A DNA stretch of 52,749 nt from Bacteroidales bacterium UBA1189 (GCA_002309805.1 DBYJ01000011.1:47290-100038), one strand, 5' to 3'. Positions 13,933-22,014 are shown, counted from the first letter of the stretch. Notes: generated by a model not told the origin, from the letters alone. A program made the numbers and translations.

Positions 13933-14580
13933 ATGAGCAAGAAAATAGGAATCGTTAGCGAAGGTGTGTCTGACTTTTGGGTGTTGCGCCATATCATTAC
14001 ACGTTATTTGAAAGATCAGGATGTATGGATTCTTCCGTTAAACCCCAAACAATCAAAAACCGGCAAACAAGAAGGGCCTGGAGGCTGGGGGTTGGTGATG
14101 AAATATATTGAGGATAAAGAAAAGAAACTCATAGTTGAGGCACAGAAAGAAGATTTTGAGTATATTGTCATTCAAATTGATACGGACGTTTGTGAGGAAT
14201 ATGGGGTTAAACATGATTTGACTGACATTGGCTCCTTCTGGGAAAACATTCGAGAGAATCTTTCCAATCGTCTGCCAGAGGAATTTGACAAGAGCAAACT
14301 GATCTTTGCGATTTGTATCGACGAAATAGAATGTTGGCTTATTCCCTTTGTGGATACCAACAAAAAGAATTGCGTGAATACAAATCACTGTGTTAATATG
14401 GTGAACAAAGGAATCAAGGGCAAAGACCTTTTCATTGATGCAGACAACAAGAACAGCGATGGCGCAAAGAGTGCATACGATTATATCCTAAAACAAAAGA
14501 AGAAGACAGATGAGCTGAAGGAATGTTCTGAATTCAACTTTGGCTTCAAAAGATTTATTGAGCAACTTGAAATTGTCTGA
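13933..14580 (+). CDS. TOPRIM-like protein, partner of the ATPase
   Basis: The ATG at 13933 lies four bases after the ATPase stop and gives 215 residues beginning MSKKIGIVSEGVSDFWVLRH. Glu10 in SEGVSDF, and Asp83 and Asp85 in IQIDTDV, fit the E and DxD metal-binding residues of TOPRIM nucleases. IDEIECWLIPF (129-139) matches the DUF4276-like branch of this fold. In known ATPase-TOPRIM pairs the TOPRIM protein is the nuclease effector. I cannot assign it firmly to AriB, OLD or DUF4276 by eye. Confidence 0.65.
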   Translation: MSKKIGIVSEGVSDFWVLRHIITRYLKDQDVWILPLNPKQSKTGKQEGPGGWGLVMKYIEDKEKKLIVEAQKEDFEYIVIQIDTDVCEEYGVKHDLTDIGSFWENIRENLSNRLPEEFDKSKLIFAICIDEIECWLIPFVDTNKKNCVNTNHCVNMVNKGIKGKDLFIDADNKNSDGAKSAYDYILKQKKKTDELKECSEFNFGFKRFIEQLEIV

Positions 14581-14582
14581 GT

Positions 14583-15692
14583 ATGGAAATCAAATTGCAA
14601 TCAATCCGAGTGCGTGACCTTGTGGCTGGTTACATTAACGACCCCGACAAAGGTGTGCGTGGCTATGGAGGACGACTTGACATACGCCCTCCGTATCAAA
14701 GGGAGTTCCGTTATGACCTGAAGCAGAAACAGGCAGTGGTGAATACCATTATGAAGGGTTTCCCGCTCAACATCATGTACTGGAGCGTGGTAGGCAATGA
14801 CGAGTATGAAATGATTGACGGCCAGCAGCGCACACTCAGCATCTGCGAGTTCCGCTACCATGATTTTAATATCGTTGACCCTGAGCGTGGCGTACTCTTC
14901 TTTTCCTCATTGACTCCCGATGAAAGAGATGCATTTCTCGACTACGAACTGACGGTTTACTTCTGCACGGGTACAGACAAAGAGAAACTCGACTGGTTCC
15001 GTGTCATCAATATTGCGGGTGAAAGACTTCTCGACCAAGAACTATTAAATGCTGTTTACGTCGGACCATTTATCAGTGATGCCCGTCGCTTTTTCTCAAA
15101 GAACGGATGCCCAGCCTACAAGATGGGCAGTGATTTGATGAACGGCAAAGCTATCGAACAGGCTTATCTTGCAACCATACTTCATTGGGCAGCTCGTCGA
15201 GAAGGAATCAAAGAGACAAGTGAATATATGGCCAAGCACAAGGACGATGCCAATGCCAACCAACTTTGGGCTTACTTCTCGGCCATTGTGACGTGGGTAC
15301 GCTCAACGTTCATCAATTATCGCAAGGAAATGAAGGGCTTGGATTGGGGACTTCTTTATGACACCTACCACGAAAAGATTTACGATACGACCGAACTTGA
15401 GCAGCGCATCCACGACTTAATGGAAGACGATGAAATCATGAAGAAGTCGGGCATCTATAGCTATGTCCTCAGCGGCGACTTGCGCGACCTCAGCTTCCGC
15501 ACTTTCGATAAAAAGCAGAAGCGCGAAGCCTACGAACGTCAGCAAGGCATCTGCCCACATTGCGGTAATCACTTTGAGTTGGAAGAAATGGAGGGCGACC
15601 ACATCACTCCGTGGGCAGAAGGAGGCATAACTACTGCCGAAAACTGCCAAATGTTGTGTAAGGATTGTAATAGGAAGAAAGGAGCAAAGTAA
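14583..15692 (+). CDS. DUF262 and HNH endonuclease protein
   Basis: A 369-residue protein that starts two bases after the TOPRIM gene. The N-terminal DUF262 domain has DGQQR at residues 79-83 and PPYQREF at 36-42. DUF262 is the ParB-like NTP-sensing domain of GmrS, SspE and related restriction factors. The C-terminal part is an HNH nuclease with CPHC (324-327), EGDHITPW and CKDCNRKK. GmrSD-type proteins act on modified DNA, and SspE acts with a modification system. With a methylase at the operon head, a restriction role that reads methylation state is a reasonable inference. Confidence 0.85.
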   Translation: MEIKLQSIRVRDLVAGYINDPDKGVRGYGGRLDIRPPYQREFRYDLKQKQAVVNTIMKGFPLNIMYWSVVGNDEYEMIDGQQRTLSICEFRYHDFNIVDPERGVLFFSSLTPDERDAFLDYELTVYFCTGTDKEKLDWFRVINIAGERLLDQELLNAVYVGPFISDARRFFSKNGCPAYKMGSDLMNGKAIEQAYLATILHWAARREGIKETSEYMAKHKDDANANQLWAYFSAIVTWVRSTFINYRKEMKGLDWGLLYDTYHEKIYDTTELEQRIHDLMEDDEIMKKSGIYSYVLSGDLRDLSFRTFDKKQKREAYERQQGICPHCGNHFELEEMEGDHITPWAEGGITTAENCQMLCKDCNRKKGAK

Positions 15693-15709
15693 TATTGTAA
15701 TTGTTATAA

Positions 15710-16519
15710 ATGAAAGACTTTTTGAAAAAAAATTGGTGGTGTCTTTTGTTGATGATTGCAATGCCTGTTATCATCAATTTTATCGTCATAACGCCAGCAC
15801 TATTCCCTTCATATACTGCGGATGGATCTAATGGATGGTTAGGATTCTTTGCATCCTATATCTGTTCGATAATACCTTTTGTGATTTTGTTCTTTACAAT
15901 AAGAGATAATCACCAAGAAAATGAAAGGAATAGGAACCTACAAGTAAGGAATATTGAATATCAAATTGCGAAAGGAAATCTTGTTACTGCTAGACAGTCA
16001 ATTATAAGCTATATACAGTCATTGCACTTATACGAATTGGGGTTTATTCCACATTATCCTAAGGAATGTGTGAATGATACTTTGCTGAAAATTAGGAAAA
16101 TAAGTGAAGATGCTATTTCTTCTTATGAGCAGTTGGAGTTTTCTCTCGTTGATTATAAATCTGAAGCCGATATTGAGTACAAAACCTTTTTGGAGAAATT
16201 TGACTTGGAATTCAGAGCACTTATCAAAGATATTGCATGGGTATTAGACTCGTATCTTCCTAAAAACACTAATGTCAGTTTAAATGAAAGGATTAAGAGT
16301 TATCAAGAAGCAGAGATAAAAGAACCATTTTACTACGATGAGAAGAAACGAGTCTGGTATTTATTAGAAAAAGGTAATTACGATGTTAAATCTAACGGTA
16401 GTAAATTGATGGATGATCTTCTTGATGCATTTGATTTTAGCTCCATTAGAAAAGAAACGAAAAAGTTTATAACTAACGAGCAAAAAAGAGTAGAGGGTAG
16501 TTTGCTTAATTACATTTAA
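15710..16519 (+). CDS. Two-transmembrane protein with cytoplasmic helical domain
   Basis: A 269-residue protein of no family I can name with confidence. Hydrophobic segments at about residues 9-31 and 44-64 flank a short loop (SNGWLGFFASYIC), and the remaining 200 residues are charged, helical and likely cytoplasmic. The two-TM plus WLGF-type loop layout is seen in several small membrane proteins of phage-defence loci annotated as abortive-infection-like, so a membrane effector or sensor is possible. It starts 17 bases after the HNH gene and its TAA overlaps the ATG of the next gene (TAATG), which indicates coupling. AT-rich. Confidence 0.6.
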   Translation: MKDFLKKNWWCLLLMIAMPVIINFIVITPALFPSYTADGSNGWLGFFASYICSIIPFVILFFTIRDNHQENERNRNLQVRNIEYQIAKGNLVTARQSIISYIQSLHLYELGFIPHYPKECVNDTLLKIRKISEDAISSYEQLEFSLVDYKSEADIEYKTFLEKFDLEFRALIKDIAWVLDSYLPKNTNVSLNERIKSYQEAEIKEPFYYDEKKRVWYLLEKGNYDVKSNGSKLMDDLLDAFDFSSIRKETKKFITNEQKRVEGSLLNYI

Positions 16520-17154
16520 TGATTATGGAATACGGAATTGTTTATCTATTAACCAATCCTGTAATGCCAGGGCTTGTGAAGATTGGCATGACTACACAGG
16601 AAGACATTGAAAGGAGAATGAAGGAACTTTATACAACAGGCGTTCCTGTTCCCTTTGAGTGCCAATTTGCTTGCAAGGTGAAGAAAACCGACTGCGCTAA
16701 GATTGAGAAAGCCCTGCACACGGCTTTTGCGCCACAACGCATTAACGCCAACCGTGAGTTCTTCCGTATTCAGGTGGAACAAGCCAAAGCTATTCTCGAA
16801 CTGTTCCACCATACCGATGTGACCGAAGAAGTGAGCGACGAAATAGAAAACGACCTGACCGACGACGACAAGGCCGCTTCGGTAAAGGCTCAGATTCACC
16901 GCCCAGCATTCAACTTCTACGAAATGGGAATGCAGAAAGGCGACGTGCTGACGTGGAAAGATGACCCATCAATAATCGTCACGATTATCTCAGAGCGGAA
17001 AGTTTGCTATGAGGGAGCGGAAACCTCAATCAGTTCACTTTCTGCTAAACTAAAAGGATATAAGGTAAAACACATCGCCCCTGGTGCTCATTGGCTGTAT
17101 AAAGAAAAACTTTTGAGCGATATATACGACGAAACTTATCCGTTTGAAGACTAA
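16519..17154 (+). CDS. GIY-YIG nuclease-like protein with C-terminal domain
   Basis: The 211-residue frame starts at ATG 16519, overlapping the upstream stop; ATG 16525 (MEYGIVYLL) is an equally good start. The N-terminal domain is a GIY-YIG of the T5orf172 type (GIVYLLTNPVMPGLVKIGMT; NREFF near residue 75). After an acidic linker, residues about 130-205 form a second domain: FNFYEMGMQKGDVLTW, VCYEGAETSISSLSAKLKG and HWLYKEKLLSDIYDE. This pattern resembles the DNA-binding RAMA/DUF4357-like modules attached to nucleases and methylases, an inference that needs profile comparison. It closes the operon and converges on the Crp gene 19 bases away. Confidence 0.75.
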   Translation: MIMEYGIVYLLTNPVMPGLVKIGMTTQEDIERRMKELYTTGVPVPFECQFACKVKKTDCAKIEKALHTAFAPQRINANREFFRIQVEQAKAILELFHHTDVTEEVSDEIENDLTDDDKAASVKAQIHRPAFNFYEMGMQKGDVLTWKDDPSIIVTIISERKVCYEGAETSISSLSAKLKGYKVKHIAPGAHWLYKEKLLSDIYDETYPFED

Positions 17155-17173
17155 AAAAACAGGCACGGATGAA

Positions 17174-17860
17174 TTATGTCGTGTGCTCCTCGTAATGCAT
17201 GAGGCGGGGAAGGTCGGGGATGGTGATGCAGCCGTAGGAGATGGTGACGAGGCCGGCGCGTTGCCACGAGACTATGATTTCGGACATGCGTCGACGGTTG
17301 CAACCGAGATATTCGGCAAGGTCAGCACGGGTAATTTTCAGTTGCTTTTCTCCTCGTGGGTTCTCACATTGGCTACGGACGAAGTGGCAGAAGCGCGCGT
17401 GGATGTCTTCGCCGAGGGGAGGGGAGTCATACCGCTCGCTCAAGGCTTGGGCGCAGGCGCAATAGAGGTTGAGTATATTGAGTTGGACAATACTGAATTG
17501 GCCGAAGACGTTGAACATGTAGCTTTTGTCGAAGGCTAATAACGTGACTTCGCCTTGGGCACGATAGCTGGCGCGCAGAGCGGTATCGCGTCCGAAGAGA
17601 CTGCTGATTTCAATAAATGTCTGCTCGTCAATGACTTCAGAGATGTTGTATCTCCCTTGGGTGGCGGACATCTCGCGGACGACGCTTCCTCGCAGCACAT
17701 AAAGCAAACGGGTGTGAGGCTCGCCCTGACGCAGGATTGTGCTATCCTCGAAATGGAGGAAGTCGGGACGTACTTGCGCCAGCAACTTCATCAGCTCGTC
17801 CATCGTCAGGCCCTGAAAGATGGGCATGGAGAGCAGCGTGCTCATCATTGAAGTCTGCAT
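17174..17860 (-). CDS. Crp/Fnr-family transcriptional regulator
   Basis: A 228-residue protein with an N-terminal cyclic-nucleotide-binding-like beta barrel (about 10-130) and a C-terminal winged helix (ITRADLAEYLGCNRRRMSEI, then IVSWQRAGLVTI, about 173-208). The barrel lacks a full cAMP-binding signature (no RTA-type motif) and has no Fnr-type cysteine cluster, so the signal is unknown. It is transcribed away from the NfeD-flotillin-PrsW genes, from one half of a shared divergent promoter, so it may control them or itself. Confidence 0.85.
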   Translation of the reverse strand: MQTSMMSTLLSMPIFQGLTMDELMKLLAQVRPDFLHFEDSTILRQGEPHTRLLYVLRGSVVREMSATQGRYNISEVIDEQTFIEISSLFGRDTALRASYRAQGEVTLLAFDKSYMFNVFGQFSIVQLNILNLYCACAQALSERYDSPPLGEDIHARFCHFVRSQCENPRGEKQLKITRADLAEYLGCNRRRMSEIIVSWQRAGLVTISYGCITIPDLPRLMHYEEHTT

Positions 17861-17888
17861 AAAAATGACTGTTTTCTTCTTTTCGCTG

Positions 17889-17957
17889 CAAAAATACGAA
17901 TTAGCGAGCGATAATGCAAAAAAAATTTGGTTATTCGCGCACGAAGTCTTATCTTCG
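17889..17957. promoter_or_regulatory. Divergent promoter cassette, Crp gene and NfeD gene
   Basis: Minus strand: TTG (17919-17917), 20 bases, TATTTTTG (17896-17889). Plus strand: TTG (17927-17929), 20 bases, TATCTTCG (17950-17957). The two TTG boxes lie in a 13-base A/T centre. The minus-strand 16-mer TTGCATTATCGCTCGC is identical to that of cassette copy B at 9672-9687. This is the fifth copy of the mirror-promoter geometry. Confidence 0.7.
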
Positions 17958-18004
17958 CACTCTGAAAACTACAAAATGTTGTATAATTAAATAGGTAAAA
18001 ACAT

Positions 18005-18565
18005 ATGATTGAAGCATGGAATGCCCTTGATGGGGCGCAGAAAGTATTCTGGGGTGTGGCTATTGTTGCCAGCATCGTTTTTGTGATTCAGACGATAATG
18101 ACGTTTGTCGGGTTGGATAACGATACGGATGTAGATACCGGCGGGCTGGATGCCGATGAGGGAATCTCGGGTTTCTTCAGCCTGAAGAACCTGGTTAATT
18201 TCCTGTTGGGCTACGGCTGGGCAGGCGTAGTGTTCAAATCGCTGATTCCGTCGTCGTTGTGGATTCAATTGGCAGCTGTAGGCGTGGGTCTGCTGTTTGT
18301 GCTGGTATGGGTTATCATCATCCGTCAGGTAATGAAGTTGGGAGTTGATAAGACGTTCCACATCGAGGAAACCGTCGGCCTGATTGCCGATGTCTATCTC
18401 CGCATCCCTGCTTCGGGCGAAGGCTCGGGCAAGGTGATGGTGAGCGTGCGCGGATCCGTGCATGAACTGGAGGCTGTTGCGCAGAGCGCAGCTATCCCTA
18501 CAGGCGCGAAGGCAAAGATTGTCGCGGTTGTCAATTCCGATACCGTCAAGGTGGAAGAAATATAG
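18005..18565 (+). CDS. NfeD-like membrane protein
   Basis: A 186-residue protein with a first transmembrane helix at about residues 14-35, one or two further helices at about 68-110, and a C-terminal OB-fold-like beta domain (VGLIADVYLRIPASGEGSGK; TGAKAKIVAVVNSDTVKVEE). This is the layout of the YuaF/NfeD group that accompanies flotillins. It lies directly upstream of the flotillin gene. The two families form membrane microdomain complexes in other bacteria, and that role is inferred here. Confidence 0.75.
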   Translation: MIEAWNALDGAQKVFWGVAIVASIVFVIQTIMTFVGLDNDTDVDTGGLDADEGISGFFSLKNLVNFLLGYGWAGVVFKSLIPSSLWIQLAAVGVGLLFVLVWVIIIRQVMKLGVDKTFHIEETVGLIADVYLRIPASGEGSGKVMVSVRGSVHELEAVAQSAAIPTGAKAKIVAVVNSDTVKVEEI

Positions 18566-18606
18566 AAATATAGAAATTAGGAATTAGGAATTAGAAATTA
18601 GAAATA
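18566..18606. repeat. Short GAAATTAG-type repeat run
   Basis: The gap between the NfeD-like and flotillin genes is filled by units of the type AGGAATTAG or AGAAATTAG. It contains TAG in several frames. No hairpin. Confidence 0.6.
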
Positions 18607-18624
18607 AAAAAATAGTAAATCATT

Positions 18625-20010
18625 ATGACAAATCCATTCTTTTTGATTATGCTGCTCGTCGTGGTTGTATTCGTGATGGTAGCAGCCGTTATCCGTCGCT
18701 ATCGGCGTTGCCCCAGCGACAAGATTCTTGTTGTCTATGGTAAGACAGGTGGCGGAAGTGCCAAGTGTATTCATGGCGGCGGTAAGTTCGTATGGCCTAT
18801 CATTCAGGACTATGCCTACTTGAGCTTGACGCCTATCAGCATCGATGCGAACCTGACGAATGCCCTTTCGAAGCAGAATATCCGCGTGGATGTCCCTTGC
18901 CGCTTTACGGTGGGTATCAGCACGGAGAGTGATTCGATGAACAACGCTGCTGAGCGTCTGCTGGGGCTCAGCGCCAACGAAATTCAGGAGTTGGCTCGTG
19001 ATATCCTCTTTGGACAGCTTCGTCTGGTCATCGCTACCATGAGCATCGAGGAAATCAACTCCGACCGTGATAAATTCCTCGAGGCCATCTCGAAGAACGT
19101 GGAGGTGGAATTGAAGAAGATTGGCTTGCGCCTTATCAACGTGAATGTCACCGATATCAAGGACGAGAGCGGCTACATCGAGGCACTCGGTAAGGAGGCT
19201 GCTGCAAAGGCTATCAACGAGGCAAAGGTCAGCGTAGCCGAGCAGGACAAGTATGGTGAAATCGGTAAGGCTGAGGCTGTCCGTGATACCCGTATCCGTA
19301 CGAGCGAAGCAAATGCTGTAGCCGTTCAGGGTGAGAATACGGCTCAGATTGAGATTGCCAATTCTAACGCTTCGCGTCGTCAGAAGGAGGCCGAGGCTCT
19401 GCGTGTGGCTGTGGCTGCCGAGAAGGTGCAGCAGGCTCGTGCCCTTCAGGAGGCATACGCCGCAGAGCGTGAGGCTGAGCTTGCCCGTGCTGAGCGCGAG
19501 CGCAGCACCCAGCAGGCCAACGTCATCGTGCCGCAGGAGGTGGAGAAACAGCGTATCGTCATCGAGGCTGAGGCTGAGGCTGAACGTGCCCGCGTAAAGG
19601 CAAAAGGTGAGGCTGATGCTCTGTTTGCCAAGATGGAGGCTCAGGGTAAAGGTTCATTTGAGATTCTTACCAAGCAGGCTCAGGGTTACGACAAGATGGT
19701 GCAGGCTGCTGGCGGCGATGCCAACAAAGCATACATGCTGTTGTTGCTCGACAAACTGCCCGAACTCGTCAGTACGCAGGTGGAAGCCGTCAAGGGCATC
19801 AACATCGATCACGTCACCGTCTGGGACAATGGTACGAAGGGCGAGGACGGCAAGGGCTCAACAGCCAATTTCATCAGCGGCTTGATGAAATCCGTACCTC
19901 CTCTCGGCGATCTCTTCGACCTTGCTGGCATGAACTTGCCCCAGTACCTCGGCACAAAGAAAGAGGCAACGCCTGCCGCCGAAGCGGTGGAAGACGCCCC
20001 TAAGGCATAA
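18625..20010 (+). CDS. Flotillin-family SPFH protein
   Basis: A 461-residue protein with an N-terminal transmembrane segment (about residues 2-22), an SPFH/band-7 domain (about 25-200; INVNVTDIKDESGYIEALGK), and a long Ala/Glu/Arg-rich coiled coil (about 200-340) as in flotillin and YqiK. After it a short C-terminal domain resembles other flotillins (AYMLLLLDKLPELVSTQVEA, then VKGINIDHVTVWDNG). Likely a scaffold of membrane microdomains. Its neighbours are an NfeD-like protein and a PrsW-like protease. Confidence 0.9.
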   Translation: MTNPFFLIMLLVVVVFVMVAAVIRRYRRCPSDKILVVYGKTGGGSAKCIHGGGKFVWPIIQDYAYLSLTPISIDANLTNALSKQNIRVDVPCRFTVGISTESDSMNNAAERLLGLSANEIQELARDILFGQLRLVIATMSIEEINSDRDKFLEAISKNVEVELKKIGLRLINVNVTDIKDESGYIEALGKEAAAKAINEAKVSVAEQDKYGEIGKAEAVRDTRIRTSEANAVAVQGENTAQIEIANSNASRRQKEAEALRVAVAAEKVQQARALQEAYAAEREAELARAERERSTQQANVIVPQEVEKQRIVIEAEAEAERARVKAKGEADALFAKMEAQGKGSFEILTKQAQGYDKMVQAAGGDANKAYMLLLLDKLPELVSTQVEAVKGINIDHVTVWDNGTKGEDGKGSTANFISGLMKSVPPLGDLFDLAGMNLPQYLGTKKEATPAAEAVEDAPKA

Positions 20011-20039
20011 ACCGATTGTTGTTTCCTTAACTTTCAAAG

Positions 20040-21179
20040 ATGTTAATTAAGCTCCTTGCCGCCATAGCGCCTGTCCTGTATCTCTTGTTCTATATTTATA
20101 TGAAGGACAAGAAAGCGCCGGAACCTACGGAACAGCTCTTCAAGGCCTTCCGCTACGGCGTGCTCAGCGCCATCAGCGTTATGGTAGTGATGTCGCCCTT
20201 CGGACCTTCGGGCCAGCCTATCGGATTGGCGCAATGTATGAAAGTCAGTTTCTTTGAGGCGGGCATACCAGAGGAATTCTTCAAGTGGCTGTTCCTTTAC
20301 ATCCTTATTTGGCGCAGTCCTCAGTTCGATGAATACATCGACGGCATCGTCTATGCTGTGTTCATCTCGATGGGTTTTGCCTGTTTGGAGAACATCATGT
20401 ACGTCCTTCCTGGAACCATGGGGACGGCTGTCAGCCGTGCGCTGCTCTCTGTGCCTGCACACTTCCTCTTTGCCGTCATCATGGGCTATTACTTCTCGAT
20501 GGGCAAATTCCATCCCGAAAACCGTACGCGCTATATGGTGCTCAGCCTTGTGCTTCCCGTTGTGGCTCACGGGCTGTTCGATACGTTTGCCTTCTGGATG
20601 GAAACGCTAGGCGAGAACCGCATTTACACAGCCGTATTCGTAATCTTTATTGCCTGCGACATCTGGTTGTGGCGCCGTTGTACGCGGCTTATCCGTAAGA
20701 GTGTGCTGATGTCCGACGAAGCCCGTGCAGAAGCAGAGTCGCTGGCATTCGTTCAGGCTCAGGAGGCCGCCGAAGCGTTGCCTGCCGCGTTGCCTGTCAG
20801 CGGCGAATGGGCTGACACACCTATTGCCATTTTCCGCGTAAAGCAGGATGGTGATGAAAATACCGAGGCGGAGGGTGTGACGTATAAACTGCTGATAGAA
20901 TGTAAAGACGACTCAAAGATTATCATTAACGAGCGTGATGCCTTCTTCGCCAAAGAGGGAACGAACTACCGCTTGACGTTGCCGGCAGGAGAATATACTC
21001 TTCGTGCCGTTAATCTGGCGCGCTACGAGCAGATGATTTCGATGAAGGTAAACCTTACGCAGAATCGTCGTGTTACCGTTGCCTTTTCTGCTTGGGAGCG
21101 CATCCCGGCGTGGGTTCGCACGGTGGCTATTGTCTTTATTTCCATTGCGCTCTATCGCTGGTTTATGTTTGGGATGTGA
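20040..21179 (+). CDS. PrsW-family intramembrane metalloprotease-like protein with C-terminal extension
   Basis: A 379-residue membrane protein with about seven helices in the first 215 residues. The PrsW/CPBP-type motifs are present: EE at 78-79 (GIPEEFFKW), EN at 117-118, His141 and His177 (VVAHGLFDT). PrsW cleaves anti-sigma factors in Bacillus; the target here is unknown. Residues about 230-350 form a soluble beta-rich domain, and a last hydrophobic helix ends the chain (VRTVAIVFISIALYRW), which is not part of the core family. It starts 29 bases after the flotillin gene and is followed by a strong terminator, so it is the last gene of the three-gene unit. Confidence 0.8.
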   Translation: MLIKLLAAIAPVLYLLFYIYMKDKKAPEPTEQLFKAFRYGVLSAISVMVVMSPFGPSGQPIGLAQCMKVSFFEAGIPEEFFKWLFLYILIWRSPQFDEYIDGIVYAVFISMGFACLENIMYVLPGTMGTAVSRALLSVPAHFLFAVIMGYYFSMGKFHPENRTRYMVLSLVLPVVAHGLFDTFAFWMETLGENRIYTAVFVIFIACDIWLWRRCTRLIRKSVLMSDEARAEAESLAFVQAQEAAEALPAALPVSGEWADTPIAIFRVKQDGDENTEAEGVTYKLLIECKDDSKIIINERDAFFAKEGTNYRLTLPAGEYTLRAVNLARYEQMISMKVNLTQNRRVTVAFSAWERIPAWVRTVAIVFISIALYRWFMFGM

Positions 21180-21211
21180 CGTCTTGCCGCTTTAAGCGTT
21201 TCCTGAATGAT

Positions 21212-21247
21212 AAAGAAAGTGCCCTGCGTCAGCAGGGCACTTTCTTT
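21212..21247. terminator. Bidirectional terminator between PrsW and ferredoxin genes
   Basis: A perfect 16-bp stem (21212-21227 with 21232-21247) with a four-base loop. The ends are A-rich on the left and T-rich on the right, so it can end transcription of both convergent units. Confidence 0.9.
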
Positions 21248-21287
21248 TGATTTTGACTTTACGGTCTTAATGACCTTGGTACTCTTT

Positions 21288-21458
21288 TTAGGCGGGACGG
21301 ATGGCCTCAGAGGGGCAAGCGTCGGCGCAGGTGCCGCAATCGACACAAGCCTCGGGGTCGATGATGTACTTAGTGTCGCCTTCAGAGATAGCCTCGTTGG
21401 GGCATTCATCAATACAAGTTCCGCACTTGATGCAATCGTCAGTAATAATGTAAGCCAT
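21288..21458 (-). CDS. Small 2[4Fe-4S] ferredoxin
   Basis: A 56-residue protein starting MAYIITDDCIKCGTC. Two complete cluster motifs are visible: C-x2-C-x2-C-x3-C-P (CIKCGTCIDECP and CVDCGTCADACP), separated by the usual linker. This is a bacterial clostridial-type ferredoxin that carries electrons for low-potential oxidoreductases. It is monocistronic, between two terminators. Confidence 0.95.
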   Translation of the reverse strand: MAYIITDDCIKCGTCIDECPNEAISEGDTKYIIDPEACVDCGTCADACPSEAIRPA

Positions 21459-21552
21459 TTTTTCTTGAATTAAATTGTTTATACTATTTTCAGCCGCGAA
21501 GGTACGGCGTTTTCAGCGAACTACCAACATTTTTTTAATATTTTTATAAAAC

Positions 21553-21580
21553 AAGGGAAGAAGCTTGAACTTCTTCCCTT
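21553..21580 (-). terminator. Terminator of the DUF4332 gene
   Basis: AAGGGAAGAAG (21553-21563) pairs with CTTCTTCCCTT (21570-21580) across a six-base loop. On the minus strand it follows the DUF4332 stop by 26 bases and runs into a U-rich tail. Confidence 0.8.
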
Positions 21581-21606
21581 AATAGACAATCTTGCAGAGA
21601 GAAGGT

Positions 21607-22014
21607 TTAATAGGTAATCAGCGGTTCGAGTTCCTTGGCCTGAGCAATCATCCTCTCCAGTTCGGAAACGGCGGGAACGCGGTTGCAGAGGTTCTTCTCC
21701 TCGTTAACGGCAACGAGCTTTGGCTGGAGGTTTGCGGGAACGCGGTGACGGAATTCCTTAACGGTGTCCACACCAGCAGCTTCAAGCAGTTCAGCAAACT
21801 GGCCGGCAATGCCCTTGATGCGGAACAGGTCGGCATGGTTGGTCCACTTCAGAATGAGCTTCTCGCTGATGCCTGTAGCTTCTGCCATTGCCACGCGGCC
21901 TTTCTTGGCGGCGCATTTTTCAAGCAGGTCTTCAGTTGTGTTTACTCCGGCGGCTTGCAGCTTTTCAGCATACACGGGGCCGATACCTTCTACGTCAATG
22001 ATTTTGTAACCCAT
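21607..22014 (-). CDS. DUF4332 helix-hairpin-helix protein
   Basis: A 135-residue protein with two helix-hairpin-helix-like segments: VEGIGPVYAEKLQAAGVNTT (residues 8-27) and IKGIAGQFAELLEAAGVDTV (about 67-86). This is the DUF4332 layout; HhH motifs usually bind DNA or other proteins. It stands alone, with its own terminator downstream. No specific role is known to me. Confidence 0.85.
   Translation of the reverse strand: MGYKIIDVEGIGPVYAEKLQAAGVNTTEDLLEKCAAKKGRVAMAEATGISEKLILKWTNHADLFRIKGIAGQFAELLEAAGVDTVKEFRHRVPANLQPKLVAVNEEKNLCNRVPAVSELERMIAQAKELEPLITY

Noticed and set aside
17174..17860. Fnr-type oxygen sensor
   Set aside because: There is no N-terminal cysteine cluster, so a 4Fe-4S sensor is not supported.
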